DNA of 64,000 bases. Origin: CALESS01 sp964405455. GTDB lineage: Bacteria > Chloroflexota > Anaerolineae > Anaerolineales > Anaerolineaceae. This document shows, in pieces, positions 17,703 to 26,365 of this stretch. The translations under genes were made by a program, and so were the position numbers. Numbering within the stretch: position 1 is the first letter of the stretch; each line of letters starts with the position of its first letter. The notes beneath the pieces are model-generated. The model was not told where the DNA came from. It saw only the letters and a program-made list of their open reading frames with translations, and did no database searches. The stretch spans positions 44,376 through 108,375 of the forward strand of contig CAYOOA010000003.1 of the NCBI GenBank assembly GCA_964405455.1. Direction: 5' to 3'.

Positions 17703-18869
17703 ATGATGCAAATTGAGCGTGTTTACCTGGATTATGCGGCCACAACGCCTGTTGATGAGCGAGTTCTGCAGGTGATGCTGCCATATTTTTCGGAACTTTT
17801 CGGCAACCCCTCCTCCATTCATTTCTTCGGGCAGAAAGCTGAAGCTGCACTTGAGGACGCTCGTCAGAGTGTAGCGCAATCCATCCATGCCCGGCCGGAA
17901 GAGATTATTTTTACCGGCTGCGGTACAGAGAGTGACAACCTGGCCATCCGCGGCGGGTGCCACCTGATGCGCCAGCAGCGCGGAGCCAAACACATCCTGA
18001 TCAGCCCGGTGGAACACCACGCCGTCTCCCAAACGGTGCGCCAACTCTGCGAGATGGAAGGTTTTGAGTTTGATTATCTACCGGTGGATGCCTACGGAAT
18101 GGTGCATCCGGACGAGGTGGAAGCAGCGATCCGGCCGGATACCGCGCTGGTGTCGGTCATTTATGCGAACAACGAGATCGGAACGATCAACCCGATTCGT
18201 GAGATAGCTGAAGTTTGCCGAAAGAGGAACGTTTTGTTTCACACCGATGCCGTCCAGGCGGCCGCCCACCTGCCCATGGATGTACAGGCGGACGGGATGG
18301 ATTTCCTGGCCCTGGGGGCGCACAAATTCTACGGTCCCAAGGGGGTGGGGGTACTCTATATCCGCCGCGGATTGACTCTTCCGCCCATCATCACCGGTGG
18401 GAAGCAGGAAGGCGGTTTGCGGGCTGGAACACATAACATTCCTTATATCGTGGGCATGGCGGAGGCGCTCCGCCTGGTGGTTGCTGAGCGGGCGGAACGG
18501 TCGGTGAGGCTTTCAACACTGCGAGATCTCATCATTCAGACCGTTTTGACTGAAATTTCCCGAACCCGCCTGACTGGACATCCGGATATGCGCCTTCCCA
18601 ATCATGCCAGCTTTGCCTTTGAAGGTCTGGACGGCAACCGGTTGTTGATGCTGCTGGATGCACGAGGTTTTGCCTGCTCCTCCGGTTCTGCCTGCAAGGT
18701 GGGTACGCCGGAAGTCTCGGAAGTACTTTCAGCCCTGGGGCTGCCGCGCTCCTGGGGATTGGGATCATTGCGGGTGACCCTTGGCAAGGATTCGACTGAA
18801 GCGCAGGTGGACCAATTTTTGCAGGTTTTACCTGGAGTAATCCAACAGGCAAGGCCAGGTTCGGCGTAG
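17703..18869 (+). CDS. Cysteine desulfurase (NifS/IscS type)
   Basis: 388 residues, PLP-dependent. VYLDYAATTPVDERV at the N-terminus, LGAHKFYGPKG with PLP-lysine K208, and SSGSAC with catalytic persulfide cysteine C331. Removes sulfur from cysteine as a protein-bound persulfide. The next gene, mnmA, begins 1 bp after the stop, which suggests the main client is tRNA thiolation; Fe-S assembly remains possible because no iscU or sufU is present here. Either ATG 17703 or the next ATG 17706 could be used. Confidence 0.93.
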   Translation: MMQIERVYLDYAATTPVDERVLQVMLPYFSELFGNPSSIHFFGQKAEAALEDARQSVAQSIHARPEEIIFTGCGTESDNLAIRGGCHLMRQQRGAKHILISPVEHHAVSQTVRQLCEMEGFEFDYLPVDAYGMVHPDEVEAAIRPDTALVSVIYANNEIGTINPIREIAEVCRKRNVLFHTDAVQAAAHLPMDVQADGMDFLALGAHKFYGPKGVGVLYIRRGLTLPPIITGGKQEGGLRAGTHNIPYIVGMAEALRLVVAERAERSVRLSTLRDLIIQTVLTEISRTRLTGHPDMRLPNHASFAFEGLDGNRLLMLLDARGFACSSGSACKVGTPEVSEVLSALGLPRSWGLGSLRVTLGKDSTEAQVDQFLQVLPGVIQQARPGSA

Positions 18870-18870
18870 G

Positions 18871-19968
18871 ATGAGCAATCAACCGCACGTGGTGGTGGCG
18901 ATGAGCGGCGGGGTGGACAGCTCCGTGGCAGCCGCCTTGCTGGTGAACCAGGGGTACCGTGTCACCGGGATGATGCTGCGTTTATGGAGCGAGCCGGGAC
19001 GCGAAGAGTCCAACCGTTGCTGCACCCCGGATGCGATGATGCAGGCCAGGCGGGTTGCTGCCCTGTTGAATATCCCTTTTTATGCAATAGACGGCCGGGA
19101 ACGTTTCCGAAACACGGTTGTACAGGGATTCCTGGATGGATACGCCAGCGGCGAAACGCCGAACCCCTGCATTTTCTGCAATCGGCGAATGCGTTGGGGC
19201 TACCTGCTTGAAGAAGCCAAGGCGATCGGCGCAGATTACCTGGCGACTGGGCACTATGCCCGCCTGGAGCGGCAGCCGGACGACCAGGTGAGACTTTTAC
19301 GCGGGGTTGATCCTGGCAAGGATCAATCGTATGTTTTATCCATGCTAACCCAGGAACAACTGGCCTTCACACTTTTCCCGGTGGGAGAATATCCGAAAAC
19401 TGAAATCCGCAACCAGGCGCGTCAATTCAACCTGCCCGTGGCAAACCGTCCGGACAGCCAGGATCTGTGTTTCCTGGCGGGCGAAGATTATCGCTCGTTC
19501 CTGGATCGTTACCTGCCCGGGACACAAAACCCGGGACCGATCATGGACAGGCAGGGAAACCGACTGGGCGACCATACCGGGTTGGCGGATTATACGATTG
19601 GGCAACGCAAGGGTTTGGGCTTTGCTGCCTCTCGCCCGATGTATGTTTTAGCGAAAAAGACGGATGAGAATATCCTCATCGTTGGGTTTGAGGAAGAGCT
19701 GGGACAATCCGAATTGATCCTGCGGGATGTGAATTGGATCAACCGGGAACCGCCTGGCTATGAAATGGAAGTACAGGTTAAAATAAGATATAAAGCCAAA
19801 CCGGCTGACGGAAAGGCGGTTCTTCTCTCCGACGGCCGGGTTCAACTCACTTTTTTGCAGCCCCTGAGAGATATTACACCCGGCCAATTGGCCGTGATGT
19901 ACCAGGGTGAAAATGTACTGGGCGGGGGGTGGATCACCCTGCGCAACAGTGGAGGAGGGATGGGATGA
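18871..19968 (+). CDS. mnmA: tRNA 2-thiouridylase MnmA
   Basis: 365 residues. PP-loop SGGVDSS (12-18) for ATP; CIFCNRR with catalytic C103 and PDSQDLCFLAG with C200, the two cysteines that receive and transfer the persulfide; YTIGQRKGLG in the C-terminal domain. Thiolates U34 of Lys, Glu and Gln tRNAs. Directly follows a cysteine desulfurase gene; no tusABCDE genes are nearby, so sulfur may pass straight from the desulfurase, as established for Bacillus YrvO-MnmA. The ATGA at 19965 overlaps the next gene. Confidence 0.95.
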   Translation: MSNQPHVVVAMSGGVDSSVAAALLVNQGYRVTGMMLRLWSEPGREESNRCCTPDAMMQARRVAALLNIPFYAIDGRERFRNTVVQGFLDGYASGETPNPCIFCNRRMRWGYLLEEAKAIGADYLATGHYARLERQPDDQVRLLRGVDPGKDQSYVLSMLTQEQLAFTLFPVGEYPKTEIRNQARQFNLPVANRPDSQDLCFLAGEDYRSFLDRYLPGTQNPGPIMDRQGNRLGDHTGLADYTIGQRKGLGFAASRPMYVLAKKTDENILIVGFEEELGQSELILRDVNWINREPPGYEMEVQVKIRYKAKPADGKAVLLSDGRVQLTFLQPLRDITPGQLAVMYQGENVLGGGWITLRNSGGGMG

Positions 19969-20237
19969 CGTTACCGGGAGTGCTTTTCGGCGTTTTGGTT
20001 GCAGCCCTGCTGGGGGCAGTCTTCCACCTGTGGAAAAACGGCGGGTTTACACGCCTGCTCTTTTATATGGGCCTCAGCCTGTTTGGCTTTTGGATCGGCC
20101 ATATCCTGGGCAATTATCTCGGCTGGTATTTCTGGTCGTTGGGTCAACTACGCCTGGGGATGGGATTGTTTGGAGCGATCCTCTTTCTCTTCCTGGGAGA
20201 TTGGTTAAGCACTTTTCGTCCGCAGAAAACGACATAA
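19965..20237 (+). CDS. Small membrane protein, three helices
   Basis: 90 residues from ATG 19965 (ATGA overlap with mnmA; GGAGGGATGGG as ribosome binding site). Three hydrophobic stretches at about 3-22, 30-52 and 60-82, short polar links (HLWKNGGFTR, WSLGQLR). No recognised motif. Translationally coupled to mnmA, which does not itself indicate a related role. Confidence 0.7.
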   Translation: MTLPGVLFGVLVAALLGAVFHLWKNGGFTRLLFYMGLSLFGFWIGHILGNYLGWYFWSLGQLRLGMGLFGAILFLFLGDWLSTFRPQKTT

Positions 20238-20280
20238 TCAACCTGCATTCGCCTGCCCCAGCAGGCTCAAGGAGTAAAGT

Positions 20281-22185
20281 ATGTTTCGGATTGATTCGTT
20301 TCTAGCTGCCCGGCTATTTGTCTCCCCCCAATTGGCCGAGGGGAGAATCTATTTCATCTCCAACCTGAGCGGCAAGTTGAGCCTTTTCGTGATGGACGAG
20401 GGCGGATCTGTTCCGGAGCCGTTATTACCTCCAGGAATTGCCCTGCAAAACCCTCACCTGATTGGCGGACAGCCTTTTGCCGTTTTTCCGGAATTGAAGA
20501 AGATCATTGTGATGATCGATAAGGATGGGGATGAAAATTACATCCCGATGGTCATCCCGCTGGAGGGCGGCTTTCCCGAACCAGCTTTCAATAATTTCTT
20601 CGAAGGCAGCCGGGTGCACCTGGTGGATTTTGACCGAAAAGAGGCACTGCTTGCCTTCTCAGTGGAGTCGAACCGTGAACCGATACAAACTTCTTACCTT
20701 GGAAGCCTGTTGACGGGTCTTTTAACTGAGTTGGCTGCCAGTGAGTACGGGGCATACCCGGTGGGATTTTCAAAAGATTACAACCGTTGTTTGGTGTTGG
20801 ACAGTTATTCGGCCGGAGATGGAGTGCTTTCCATCCTGCAGGTTGGAGAGCACACTCCCAGGCTCTTGATCGGAACCCCCCTTGATTCCCGAAAAGATGG
20901 TGCGCTAATGGAATTAAACGGGATCAGCTGGGCGGGTTTTTCACCCAGTGGCAAGGGTGTATTGATGCACTGCGCTATCTTCAGCGATAGCTATGGACCG
21001 GCTTATTTTGAACTGGAACACCCCAACCGTGTGGTTGGAGTCCAGGTGGAAGGTGTTGTCCACCAGGGAATGGGCGAGATGGAAGCCATCCGGCCGCTTA
21101 AGGATGACCGTTACCTGGTGATTTATAACATTGACGGTTGCTCCTGGGCCTATGAAGGTGTATTCGATGAGGACCACCTTGTCTTGAATTTGGAGCATGT
21201 GTTGGTGGGCGTGGGCGAGATGCAAATGGGCGTGCTGGCCTCCATCGATTACGAACAGGAATCTGATACCTTTGCTGCCAGTTTTTCCACGGCGACCAAC
21301 CCAACCCAGATTTATACTATCTCCGGGAAAAAACGCAACGAAATCCACTGCCACACCCGCGAAAGGGTGCTGGGAATTCCGCAGCGCTATTTGAGCCCCG
21401 GCGAGGATGCCTCGATGACCTCTTATGATGGCATGAGGATTTCCGCCCGCCTGTATCTCCCCAATCCGGAGTTGGGCTTCACCGAACCCCACCCCCTGGT
21501 GTATTACATTCATGGCGGACCGCAAAGCCAGGAGCGTCCGGATTTTGCCTGGTTCTCGATGCCTTTAATTCAATACCTGACAATGAACGGCTTTGCTGTG
21601 TTCGTTCCCAACGTGCGCGGCAGCTCCGGCTACGGCCTGAACTTTATGAAACAGGTGGACCGGGACTGGGGCGGCAAGGACCGCCAGGATCATGTTTTTG
21701 CCATGCAGCAGTTGGCGAAAGATCCACGCCTGGACACCAGCCGGGCGGGGGTGGTTGGCCGCTCTTACGGCGGTTACATGACCTTAACCCAGGCCGGACG
21801 TCACCCGGAATTGTGGAAGGGTGCCGTGGATATGTTCGGGCCGTTTGATTTGCTCACCTTTGTGGATCATATCCCGGAGACCTGGAAGCCCTATTTCGTG
21901 CTGGCGTTGGGTGATCCGGTTAAGGATCGCGAATTCTTGATTGAGCGTTCGCCAAAGACCTATATCGATAACCTGGCTTGTCCGATGCTGGTCATCCAGG
22001 GAAAGAACGATCCGCGCGTGGTGGAATCCGAATCGCGCAACCTGGTGGAACACCTGCGTTCCATAGGCAAACAGGTGGAGTACCTGATGTTTGAGAACGA
22101 AGGGCACGATGTGTTGAAATATGAAAACCGTGTGCGTTGTTATTCGGCCATCACGGAGTTTTTCAAACAGGTTCTACAGCCGTAA
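20281..22185 (+). CDS. S9 family serine peptidase (acylaminoacyl-peptidase/prolyl oligopeptidase type)
   Basis: 634 residues, no signal peptide. The N-terminal two thirds form a beta-propeller that gates the active site. The C-terminal alpha/beta-hydrolase domain has YYIHGGPQSQ (oxyanion), GRSYGGYM with nucleophile Ser495, GKNDPRV with Asp577, and NEGHDV with His609. Cleaves short peptides in the cytosol. GGAGTAAAGT precedes the ATG. Next gene trmI is separated by 21 bp. S9C versus S9B assignment is not certain. Confidence 0.9.
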   Translation: MFRIDSFLAARLFVSPQLAEGRIYFISNLSGKLSLFVMDEGGSVPEPLLPPGIALQNPHLIGGQPFAVFPELKKIIVMIDKDGDENYIPMVIPLEGGFPEPAFNNFFEGSRVHLVDFDRKEALLAFSVESNREPIQTSYLGSLLTGLLTELAASEYGAYPVGFSKDYNRCLVLDSYSAGDGVLSILQVGEHTPRLLIGTPLDSRKDGALMELNGISWAGFSPSGKGVLMHCAIFSDSYGPAYFELEHPNRVVGVQVEGVVHQGMGEMEAIRPLKDDRYLVIYNIDGCSWAYEGVFDEDHLVLNLEHVLVGVGEMQMGVLASIDYEQESDTFAASFSTATNPTQIYTISGKKRNEIHCHTRERVLGIPQRYLSPGEDASMTSYDGMRISARLYLPNPELGFTEPHPLVYYIHGGPQSQERPDFAWFSMPLIQYLTMNGFAVFVPNVRGSSGYGLNFMKQVDRDWGGKDRQDHVFAMQQLAKDPRLDTSRAGVVGRSYGGYMTLTQAGRHPELWKGAVDMFGPFDLLTFVDHIPETWKPYFVLALGDPVKDREFLIERSPKTYIDNLACPMLVIQGKNDPRVVESESRNLVEHLRSIGKQVEYLMFENEGHDVLKYENRVRCYSAITEFFKQVLQP

Positions 22186-22206
22186 GGCTAATTAAAGGAG
22201 ATTATT

Positions 22207-23067
22207 TTGGGCTGGAATTTGCATGGATTGACTGCCGGAGTGGGAGACCTGGTTCAATTGGTCGGTCTGCGGCATAAGAATTTCATCATCACACTCAAAG
22301 AGGGCGCGGATTTTCAATCCCATCGCGGGGTGGTGAAGCACGATGACATCATCGGCCGGCCGTGGGGCAGCCAGGTGTTCAGCCATATGGGCAGCCCGTT
22401 CTTCATGGTGCAGCCATCCCTGAGCGATCTCTTGCGCTCCCTGCCGCGAAATACGCAAATCCTGTATTCCAAGGATATTGGCTTCATCCTGGTGTATATG
22501 GGGATTGGACCCGGCCAGCACGTACTGGAGGCAGGTACCGGTTCCGGCGCATTGACCAGCGCCCTGGCGTACGCAGTTGGTCCACAGGGACATGTAACAA
22601 CCTACGAGGCCCGTGAGGAATTCCAGACGATTGCGCGCAAAAACCTGGAACGGCTGGGTCTGGCAGACCGGGTTTCCTTCAAGTTGCGACGAGTGGAGGA
22701 AGGTTTCGACGAAACGGGCATCGACGCCCTGTTCCTTGATTTGCCCAATCCATACGACTACATGGAGCAGGTCCGTTCTGCCCTGAAACCGGGTGGTTTC
22801 TTCGGCAGCATCCTGCCCACCACCAACCAGGTCACCCGGCTGGTGCAGGAAATGAAACGGGCTGATTTTGCCTTTATTGATGTCATGGAGATCCTGTTAC
22901 GGTTTTATAAGGCGGAACCGGAACGGTTCCGCCCGGCAGACCGGATGGTAGCTCATACCGGCTACCTGATTTTTGGACGCCCGGTGCTGGTGGAACACAG
23001 CCAGAATGGGGGAGATGAACTCCTGGCAGAAATCAGCGGCCAGACCGGTTTCGATGGAGAGGAGTAG
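22207..23067 (+). CDS. trmI: tRNA (adenine-N1)-methyltransferase TrmI
   Basis: 286 residues from a TTG start at 22207 with AAAGGAG six to twelve bases before it. N-terminal beta domain (GDLVQLVGLRHKNFIITLKEG, FSHMGSPFFMVQPSL), then SAM-binding VLEAGTGSGALTSALAYAVG and LFLDLPNPYDYM where D-x-P-N-P is the catalytic motif. TrmI methylates A58 in the T loop (m1A58), a modification common in thermophiles and Actinobacteria. Second gene of a rightward group with the S9 peptidase. Confidence 0.92.
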   Translation: MGWNLHGLTAGVGDLVQLVGLRHKNFIITLKEGADFQSHRGVVKHDDIIGRPWGSQVFSHMGSPFFMVQPSLSDLLRSLPRNTQILYSKDIGFILVYMGIGPGQHVLEAGTGSGALTSALAYAVGPQGHVTTYEAREEFQTIARKNLERLGLADRVSFKLRRVEEGFDETGIDALFLDLPNPYDYMEQVRSALKPGGFFGSILPTTNQVTRLVQEMKRADFAFIDVMEILLRFYKAEPERFRPADRMVAHTGYLIFGRPVLVEHSQNGGDELLAEISGQTGFDGEE

Positions 23068-23070
23068 AAA

Positions 23071-23643
23071 ATGAAACGCAGACGTCCCCTGGGCGGCGGT
23101 TTTTTTGGAGGTGCTCCCCGGCCGCTGCGCTCTGTACCACCGATGCTCTTGCAGGCCCATCGCCTATATTCGTGGCGACAATACATCCCGGCGGCTGGTT
23201 TATACCTGCGGCTGGCTGAAGGAGCGCTGGTTCGTGAGCCCTCCCGTGCACCGCAATTGTTTTTGCAGGCCGGCCGGGCGATGATCGCCGGCGGGAAGAT
23301 TGAGCCGGGTGTGGATCTTCTGCAGCGAGGCTTGAACTTGCTTTATCAACAGCAGCGCTATTTGGAGTTGCACCGGATTGGTTGGCGGGTTATCCAGGGA
23401 TTGGAGAATAACAATCTCGATGAACAGGCTAAAGCCATCAAGACCTGGTTGACGGGCCTGGAAAAAACGGACGCGGTGTCTGAATGGGGTGCCGAACCGG
23501 CTGCCCGGGAAATGAAAGCGCGTCTACCGCTCTCCTGTCCATCGTGCGGGGGAGTGGTGGATCCTTCCGAGGTGGAGTGGGTGGATGAAAGCACTGCCCA
23601 ATGCAGCTATTGTGGTAGCATGTTGCGCGGAGAAGAGGCATAA
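23071..23643 (+). CDS. Helical-repeat protein with C-terminal zinc ribbon, unknown
   Basis: 190 residues. N-terminal basic, Gly/Arg-rich segment (MKRRRPLGGGFFGGAPRP), then TPR-like helices (LYSWRQYIPAAGLYLRLAEGA, GVDLLQRGLNLLYQQQRYLE), then a C-terminal zinc ribbon with CPSCGG and CSYCGS (C-X2-C twice). No catalytic motif. Follows trmI by 3 bp, so it may act in RNA metabolism, but that is only a neighbourhood argument. Confidence 0.7.
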   Translation: MKRRRPLGGGFFGGAPRPLRSVPPMLLQAHRLYSWRQYIPAAGLYLRLAEGALVREPSRAPQLFLQAGRAMIAGGKIEPGVDLLQRGLNLLYQQQRYLELHRIGWRVIQGLENNNLDEQAKAIKTWLTGLEKTDAVSEWGAEPAAREMKARLPLSCPSCGGVVDPSEVEWVDESTAQCSYCGSMLRGEEA

Positions 23644-23646
23644 TCG

Positions 23647-24252
23647 GTGGCTGACTCCTGCATCGATCCGCTGGAGGGATTCCCGGAACATGTAAAATCC
23701 TGCCTGGAAAATATCCAACGCACAAATCAGTCTGCCTACAGTTCGCACCTCCGCCACGCGGCTGTGTTGATGCCCCTCTTTGTCGACGAAGGAGAATGGA
23801 AAGTCTTATTCACCCGGCGATCGGACGTAGTCCAGGATCACAAGGGCCAGGTATCCTTCCCGGGCGGGGCTGCGGATGCGAGTGATGAAAGCCCGGAAGA
23901 TACAGCCAGACGGGAAATGTTCGAGGAGATTGGAATCCACCCGGAAGCGGTTGATCTTCTGGGACGGATGAACGATATGCCTACGATCACATCGTACCTG
24001 ATTACACCGATCGTAGGGGTGATTTCGTGGCCTGTGAAACTGGAGGCCAATCCGGATGAAGTGGCCCGCGTTTTTTCAATCCCATTGTGCTGGCTGGCCA
24101 ATGAAACCCATCACGAAGAGCGTTTATACCGCCTTCCGGATGGGTCTGAGCATCCGGTCATATATTTCTCTGAATATGACGGCGAGCTGCTGTGGGGAGT
24201 GACAGCGCGCATTGTTCTGGAATTCCTGGCCTTGACTGGCTTACCATATTAA
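23647..24252 (+). CDS. Nudix hydrolase, CoA diphosphatase type (NudL)
   Basis: 201 residues from GTG 23647, three bases after the previous stop. VLFTRRSDVVQDHKGQVSFPGG and the Nudix box ARREMFEEIGI plus the upstream SFPGGAADASDESPEDTA match the UPF0035/NudL group, which hydrolyses CoA and CoA derivatives to 4'-phosphopantetheine and 3',5'-ADP. Substrate is inferred from the family motif. Strong terminator right after the stop. Confidence 0.87.
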   Translation: MADSCIDPLEGFPEHVKSCLENIQRTNQSAYSSHLRHAAVLMPLFVDEGEWKVLFTRRSDVVQDHKGQVSFPGGAADASDESPEDTARREMFEEIGIHPEAVDLLGRMNDMPTITSYLITPIVGVISWPVKLEANPDEVARVFSIPLCWLANETHHEERLYRLPDGSEHPVIYFSEYDGELLWGVTARIVLEFLALTGLPY

Positions 24253-24253
24253 T

Positions 24254-24284
24254 AAACGGCGGCCTGAATGGCCGCCGTTTTGTG
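24254..24284. terminator. Terminator between the NudL-type gene and rplY (convergent)
   Basis: Perfect 11-bp stem AAACGGCGGCC / GGCCGCCGTTT with a 5-nt loop, then TTTTG on the + strand and A-rich sequence before it, so it could work in both directions. Confidence 0.85.
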
Positions 24285-24311
24285 ATTCGGATCTGAACAA
24301 AAGGCAAAGGA

Positions 24312-24959
24312 TTACTTGCCTTCTGCTTCTTCCTCTTCCTTCTTGCCCTTCTCAATGACTTCGGGTTCAGCAACAGCAGCACCTTCTTCAGCAGGCACTT
24401 CCTCTTCCACGGTACCCTTGATGATCACAATCATTTCGTCGGCATCTTCCAGGACTTCTACATTCTCGTCCAGTTTGAGATCGCGGACGTGGATGGCATC
24501 ACCGATTTGAGCCAGGTTGGAGATATCGACGGTGATCTTCTCCGGTAGATACTGGGGCAGTGCTTCGACTTCGATTGCATCCAGGCTGTGGACAACCACG
24601 CCGTTGAAATCCTTCACAGCTGGAGAAACGCCGTGCAGGACAACGCTTACCTTGGCGCGGATCTTCTCGGTCAGCGAAATGGCCTGAAAATCGATGTGCA
24701 GGAAAGTGCCGCGGATGTAGTCACGCTGTTTTTCGCGGACGAGGGCGGCATGTTCCTTGCCATCCAGGTCAATGTAGACAATGGAGGTGCTGGTCAGACC
24801 TACCAATACGCGGCTGGTCTCATGGGCATCCATCACAATGGGGGTGGCAGCAAAATTGTGACCGTAAATAACGCCCGGGAGCTGCCCTTTGCGGCGAAGC
24901 TGACCGACCTGCTTGCCGGTAACGGTACGCCGATTGGCATGAATCACTACTTTTTCCAT
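24312..24959 (-). CDS. rplY: 50S ribosomal protein L25, CTC long form
   Basis: 215 residues from ATG 24959, which has GAAGGAAAACTAAG in front; the in-frame start at 24986 adds non-conserved residues. N-terminal L25 domain that binds 5S rRNA (EKVVIHANRRTVTGKQVGQLRRKGQLPGVIYG split over residues 2-35), followed by the TL5/CTC beta domain (KITVDISNLAQIGDAIHVRDL). Acidic C-terminal tail rich in Glu (KGKKEEEEAEGK). Single-gene transcript bounded by a promoter at 25063-25091 and a terminator. Confidence 0.95.
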   Translation of the reverse strand: MEKVVIHANRRTVTGKQVGQLRRKGQLPGVIYGHNFAATPIVMDAHETSRVLVGLTSTSIVYIDLDGKEHAALVREKQRDYIRGTFLHIDFQAISLTEKIRAKVSVVLHGVSPAVKDFNGVVVHSLDAIEVEALPQYLPEKITVDISNLAQIGDAIHVRDLKLDENVEVLEDADEMIVIIKGTVEEEVPAEEGAAVAEPEVIEKGKKEEEEAEGK

Positions 24960-25062
24960 CTTAGTTTTCCTTCGAGCGCCTCTCACCCGCTCAACGGGTT
25001 ACCTTCGCTCTATTAGTATTCGGCATCCGCCGTGGTTCGCGCCTTTGGGGACGCGACTGTCA

Positions 25063-25091
25063 ATTTTATCCGGGCCGGGCGGGTTGGTCAA
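25063..25091 (-). promoter_or_regulatory. Promoter of rplY
   Basis: On the minus strand TTGACC (25086-25091), 17-bp spacer, TAAAAT (25063-25068). It would give a 5' UTR of about 95 nt with a small CCCGTT/GCGGG-type hairpin, room for leader control. Confidence 0.6.
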
Positions 25092-25137
25092 GGGTGCGAC
25101 AAGAATCAAAAACATCCGCCGGGTGGAAAATTAGTAC

Positions 25138-25167
25138 TTGACAAATTGAACGTTTGTTCTATATAAT
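25138..25167 (+). promoter_or_regulatory. Promoter of the membrane protein gene at 25209
   Basis: Perfect TTGACA (25138-25143) and TATAAT (25162-25167), 18-bp spacer. The -10 and most of the spacer fall inside a perfect palindrome (25148-25180), so transcription is very likely under repressor control. Confidence 0.8.
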
Positions 25168-25180
25168 AGAACAAACGTTC
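25148..25180. promoter_or_regulatory. 33-bp palindromic operator made of two GAAC-N4-GTTC boxes
   Basis: 14-bp perfect inverted arms (GAACGTTTGTTCTA and its complement) around TATAA. Each arm itself contains GAAC-N4-GTTC: 25148-25159 and 25169-25180, centres 21 bp (two helical turns) apart. GAAC-N4-GTTC is the core of the Gram-positive type LexA box; TetR-family operators are the main alternative. It covers the -10 element of the promoter at 25138. Confidence 0.75.
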
Positions 25181-25208
25181 AGATAGAATGGCAATTTGGA
25201 GGTGGCTC

Positions 25209-25937
25209 ATGAATACAACTGCAAGCATTCGGCCGTTTGGATTTGTCCGCAGCATCCGGCAAAAACCGGGCCTGTTCTTCGGACTGTTGATCATCCTGGC
25301 TTTGATCTTCTTTGAAATGTTCAATTACAGCACAACAGATTATGCTTTGAAGGATTTGCTGGGAGATCTCAAATTCTTTGGCATGCCCTGGGCGACGATC
25401 CTGGCGATTGCCTTTTGTGGGATCGATTTTGCCGGGATTGCCCGCCTGTTCACCCCGGAGGAGGGGGATGCCGAGCCCAAGGAAGTTTGGTACCTGCTGG
25501 GGGCGTGGATGCTGGCGGCAACCATGAACGCCCTTTTGACCTGGTGGGGAGTGTCCATGGCGATTGCCAACCACATGGTTTCGAGCACCAAGGTTATCAG
25601 CCCGGAAACGGTTACCCGGGTGGTACCGATTTTTGTGGCGCTGATGGTCTGGGTAATCCGCATCCTGATCATCGGCAGCTTGAGCGTAGCCGGCGACCGC
25701 ATCTTCTCCTCGGCAGGGCGGGAATTGTCCGGGCGAAACCGACCAGTTACTCCATCCCGGCAGCCAGCCAACACGCCCGGGACGATCGCTCCGCGGCCGG
25801 CTTTTACCCGCCCGGTTGTACAGACCCGACCGGAGAATCCAGGCGGAATGACCCGGGAGCCGACTTATCACAGCCTGTCAGCGAGCGGACGGAATACTCC
25901 ACCCCGAAGCGGCGGGATGATGGATCCGAGAAAATAG
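25209..25937 (+). CDS. Membrane protein of unknown function under operator control
   Basis: 242 residues from ATG 25209, which has GGAGGTGG five bases upstream; ATG 25188 lacks a ribosome binding site. Four likely helices: about 25-42 (LFFGLLIILALIFFEMF), 62-80, 100-120 and 140-162. The last 75 residues are disordered, rich in Pro, Arg, Thr and Gly, and presumably cytoplasmic. No family recognised. Its promoter is embedded in a 33-bp palindrome, which suggests induction by a specific signal such as DNA damage or a small ligand. It is monocistronic, closed by the bidirectional terminator at 25942. Confidence 0.72.
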   Translation: MNTTASIRPFGFVRSIRQKPGLFFGLLIILALIFFEMFNYSTTDYALKDLLGDLKFFGMPWATILAIAFCGIDFAGIARLFTPEEGDAEPKEVWYLLGAWMLAATMNALLTWWGVSMAIANHMVSSTKVISPETVTRVVPIFVALMVWVIRILIIGSLSVAGDRIFSSAGRELSGRNRPVTPSRQPANTPGTIAPRPAFTRPVVQTRPENPGGMTREPTYHSLSASGRNTPPRSGGMMDPRK

Positions 25938-25941
25938 AATA

Positions 25942-25981
25942 AACCAAAACGTCCGACCTTTCAGGGTCGGACGTTTTGGTT
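25942..25981. terminator. Bidirectional terminator
   Basis: Perfect 17-bp stem (AACCAAAACGTCCGACC and complement) with a 6-nt loop. It ends the gene at 25209 and the leftward glp-sdh operon, which converge here. Confidence 0.88.
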
Positions 25982-25993
25982 ATCGCAAGAAAA

Positions 25994-26356
25994 TTACCGA
26001 TTGGAGAGAACGATTAGCAGCCAGATACCGTAAATGGACGCTGCAGAACCGAGCACAACCAGCAGGATATCCAGAGTGCGCTGGAGGGAAGGCTTGAAAT
26101 TGAGGTCCAGGAGGATGCTGCGCAGTCCCAGCAGGGCGTGACTGACCACAAAGACCAGGAAGAAGCCCTCCATGATGGGGATGATTGGGTTTTGATAGTA
26201 CTTGAGGACATCTGCGTAAGAAAGCAGTCCACCGGGCGCAACCAGGTGGTTGACTACAAAGTGGATGCCCAGCAGGATGATGATCAATAAGCCGGCGATG
26301 GTCTTTGCCATCCAGAGACCGGTTGATTCGATGTGTTTGGTTTGATTTGAATTCAT
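25994..26356 (-). CDS. sdhD: Succinate dehydrogenase-type membrane anchor subunit (SdhD-like)
   Basis: 120 residues, three helices (about 17-37, 60-82, 92-115). Histidines H32, H37 and H73 lie in helices 1 and 2; VVSHALLGLRSILLD is the usual SdhD heme-ligand segment. Together with the preceding subunit this gives the four-histidine pattern expected for two b hemes; that count is inference. The subunit anchors the iron-sulfur protein and forms part of the quinone site. Last gene of glpK-glpA-sdhB-sdhC-sdhD; no SdhA flavoprotein gene is present. Confidence 0.8.
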   Translation of the reverse strand: MNSNQTKHIESTGLWMAKTIAGLLIIILLGIHFVVNHLVAPGGLLSYADVLKYYQNPIIPIMEGFFLVFVVSHALLGLRSILLDLNFKPSLQRTLDILLVVLGSAASIYGIWLLIVLSNR

Positions 26357-26365
26357 TGCGGCCTC

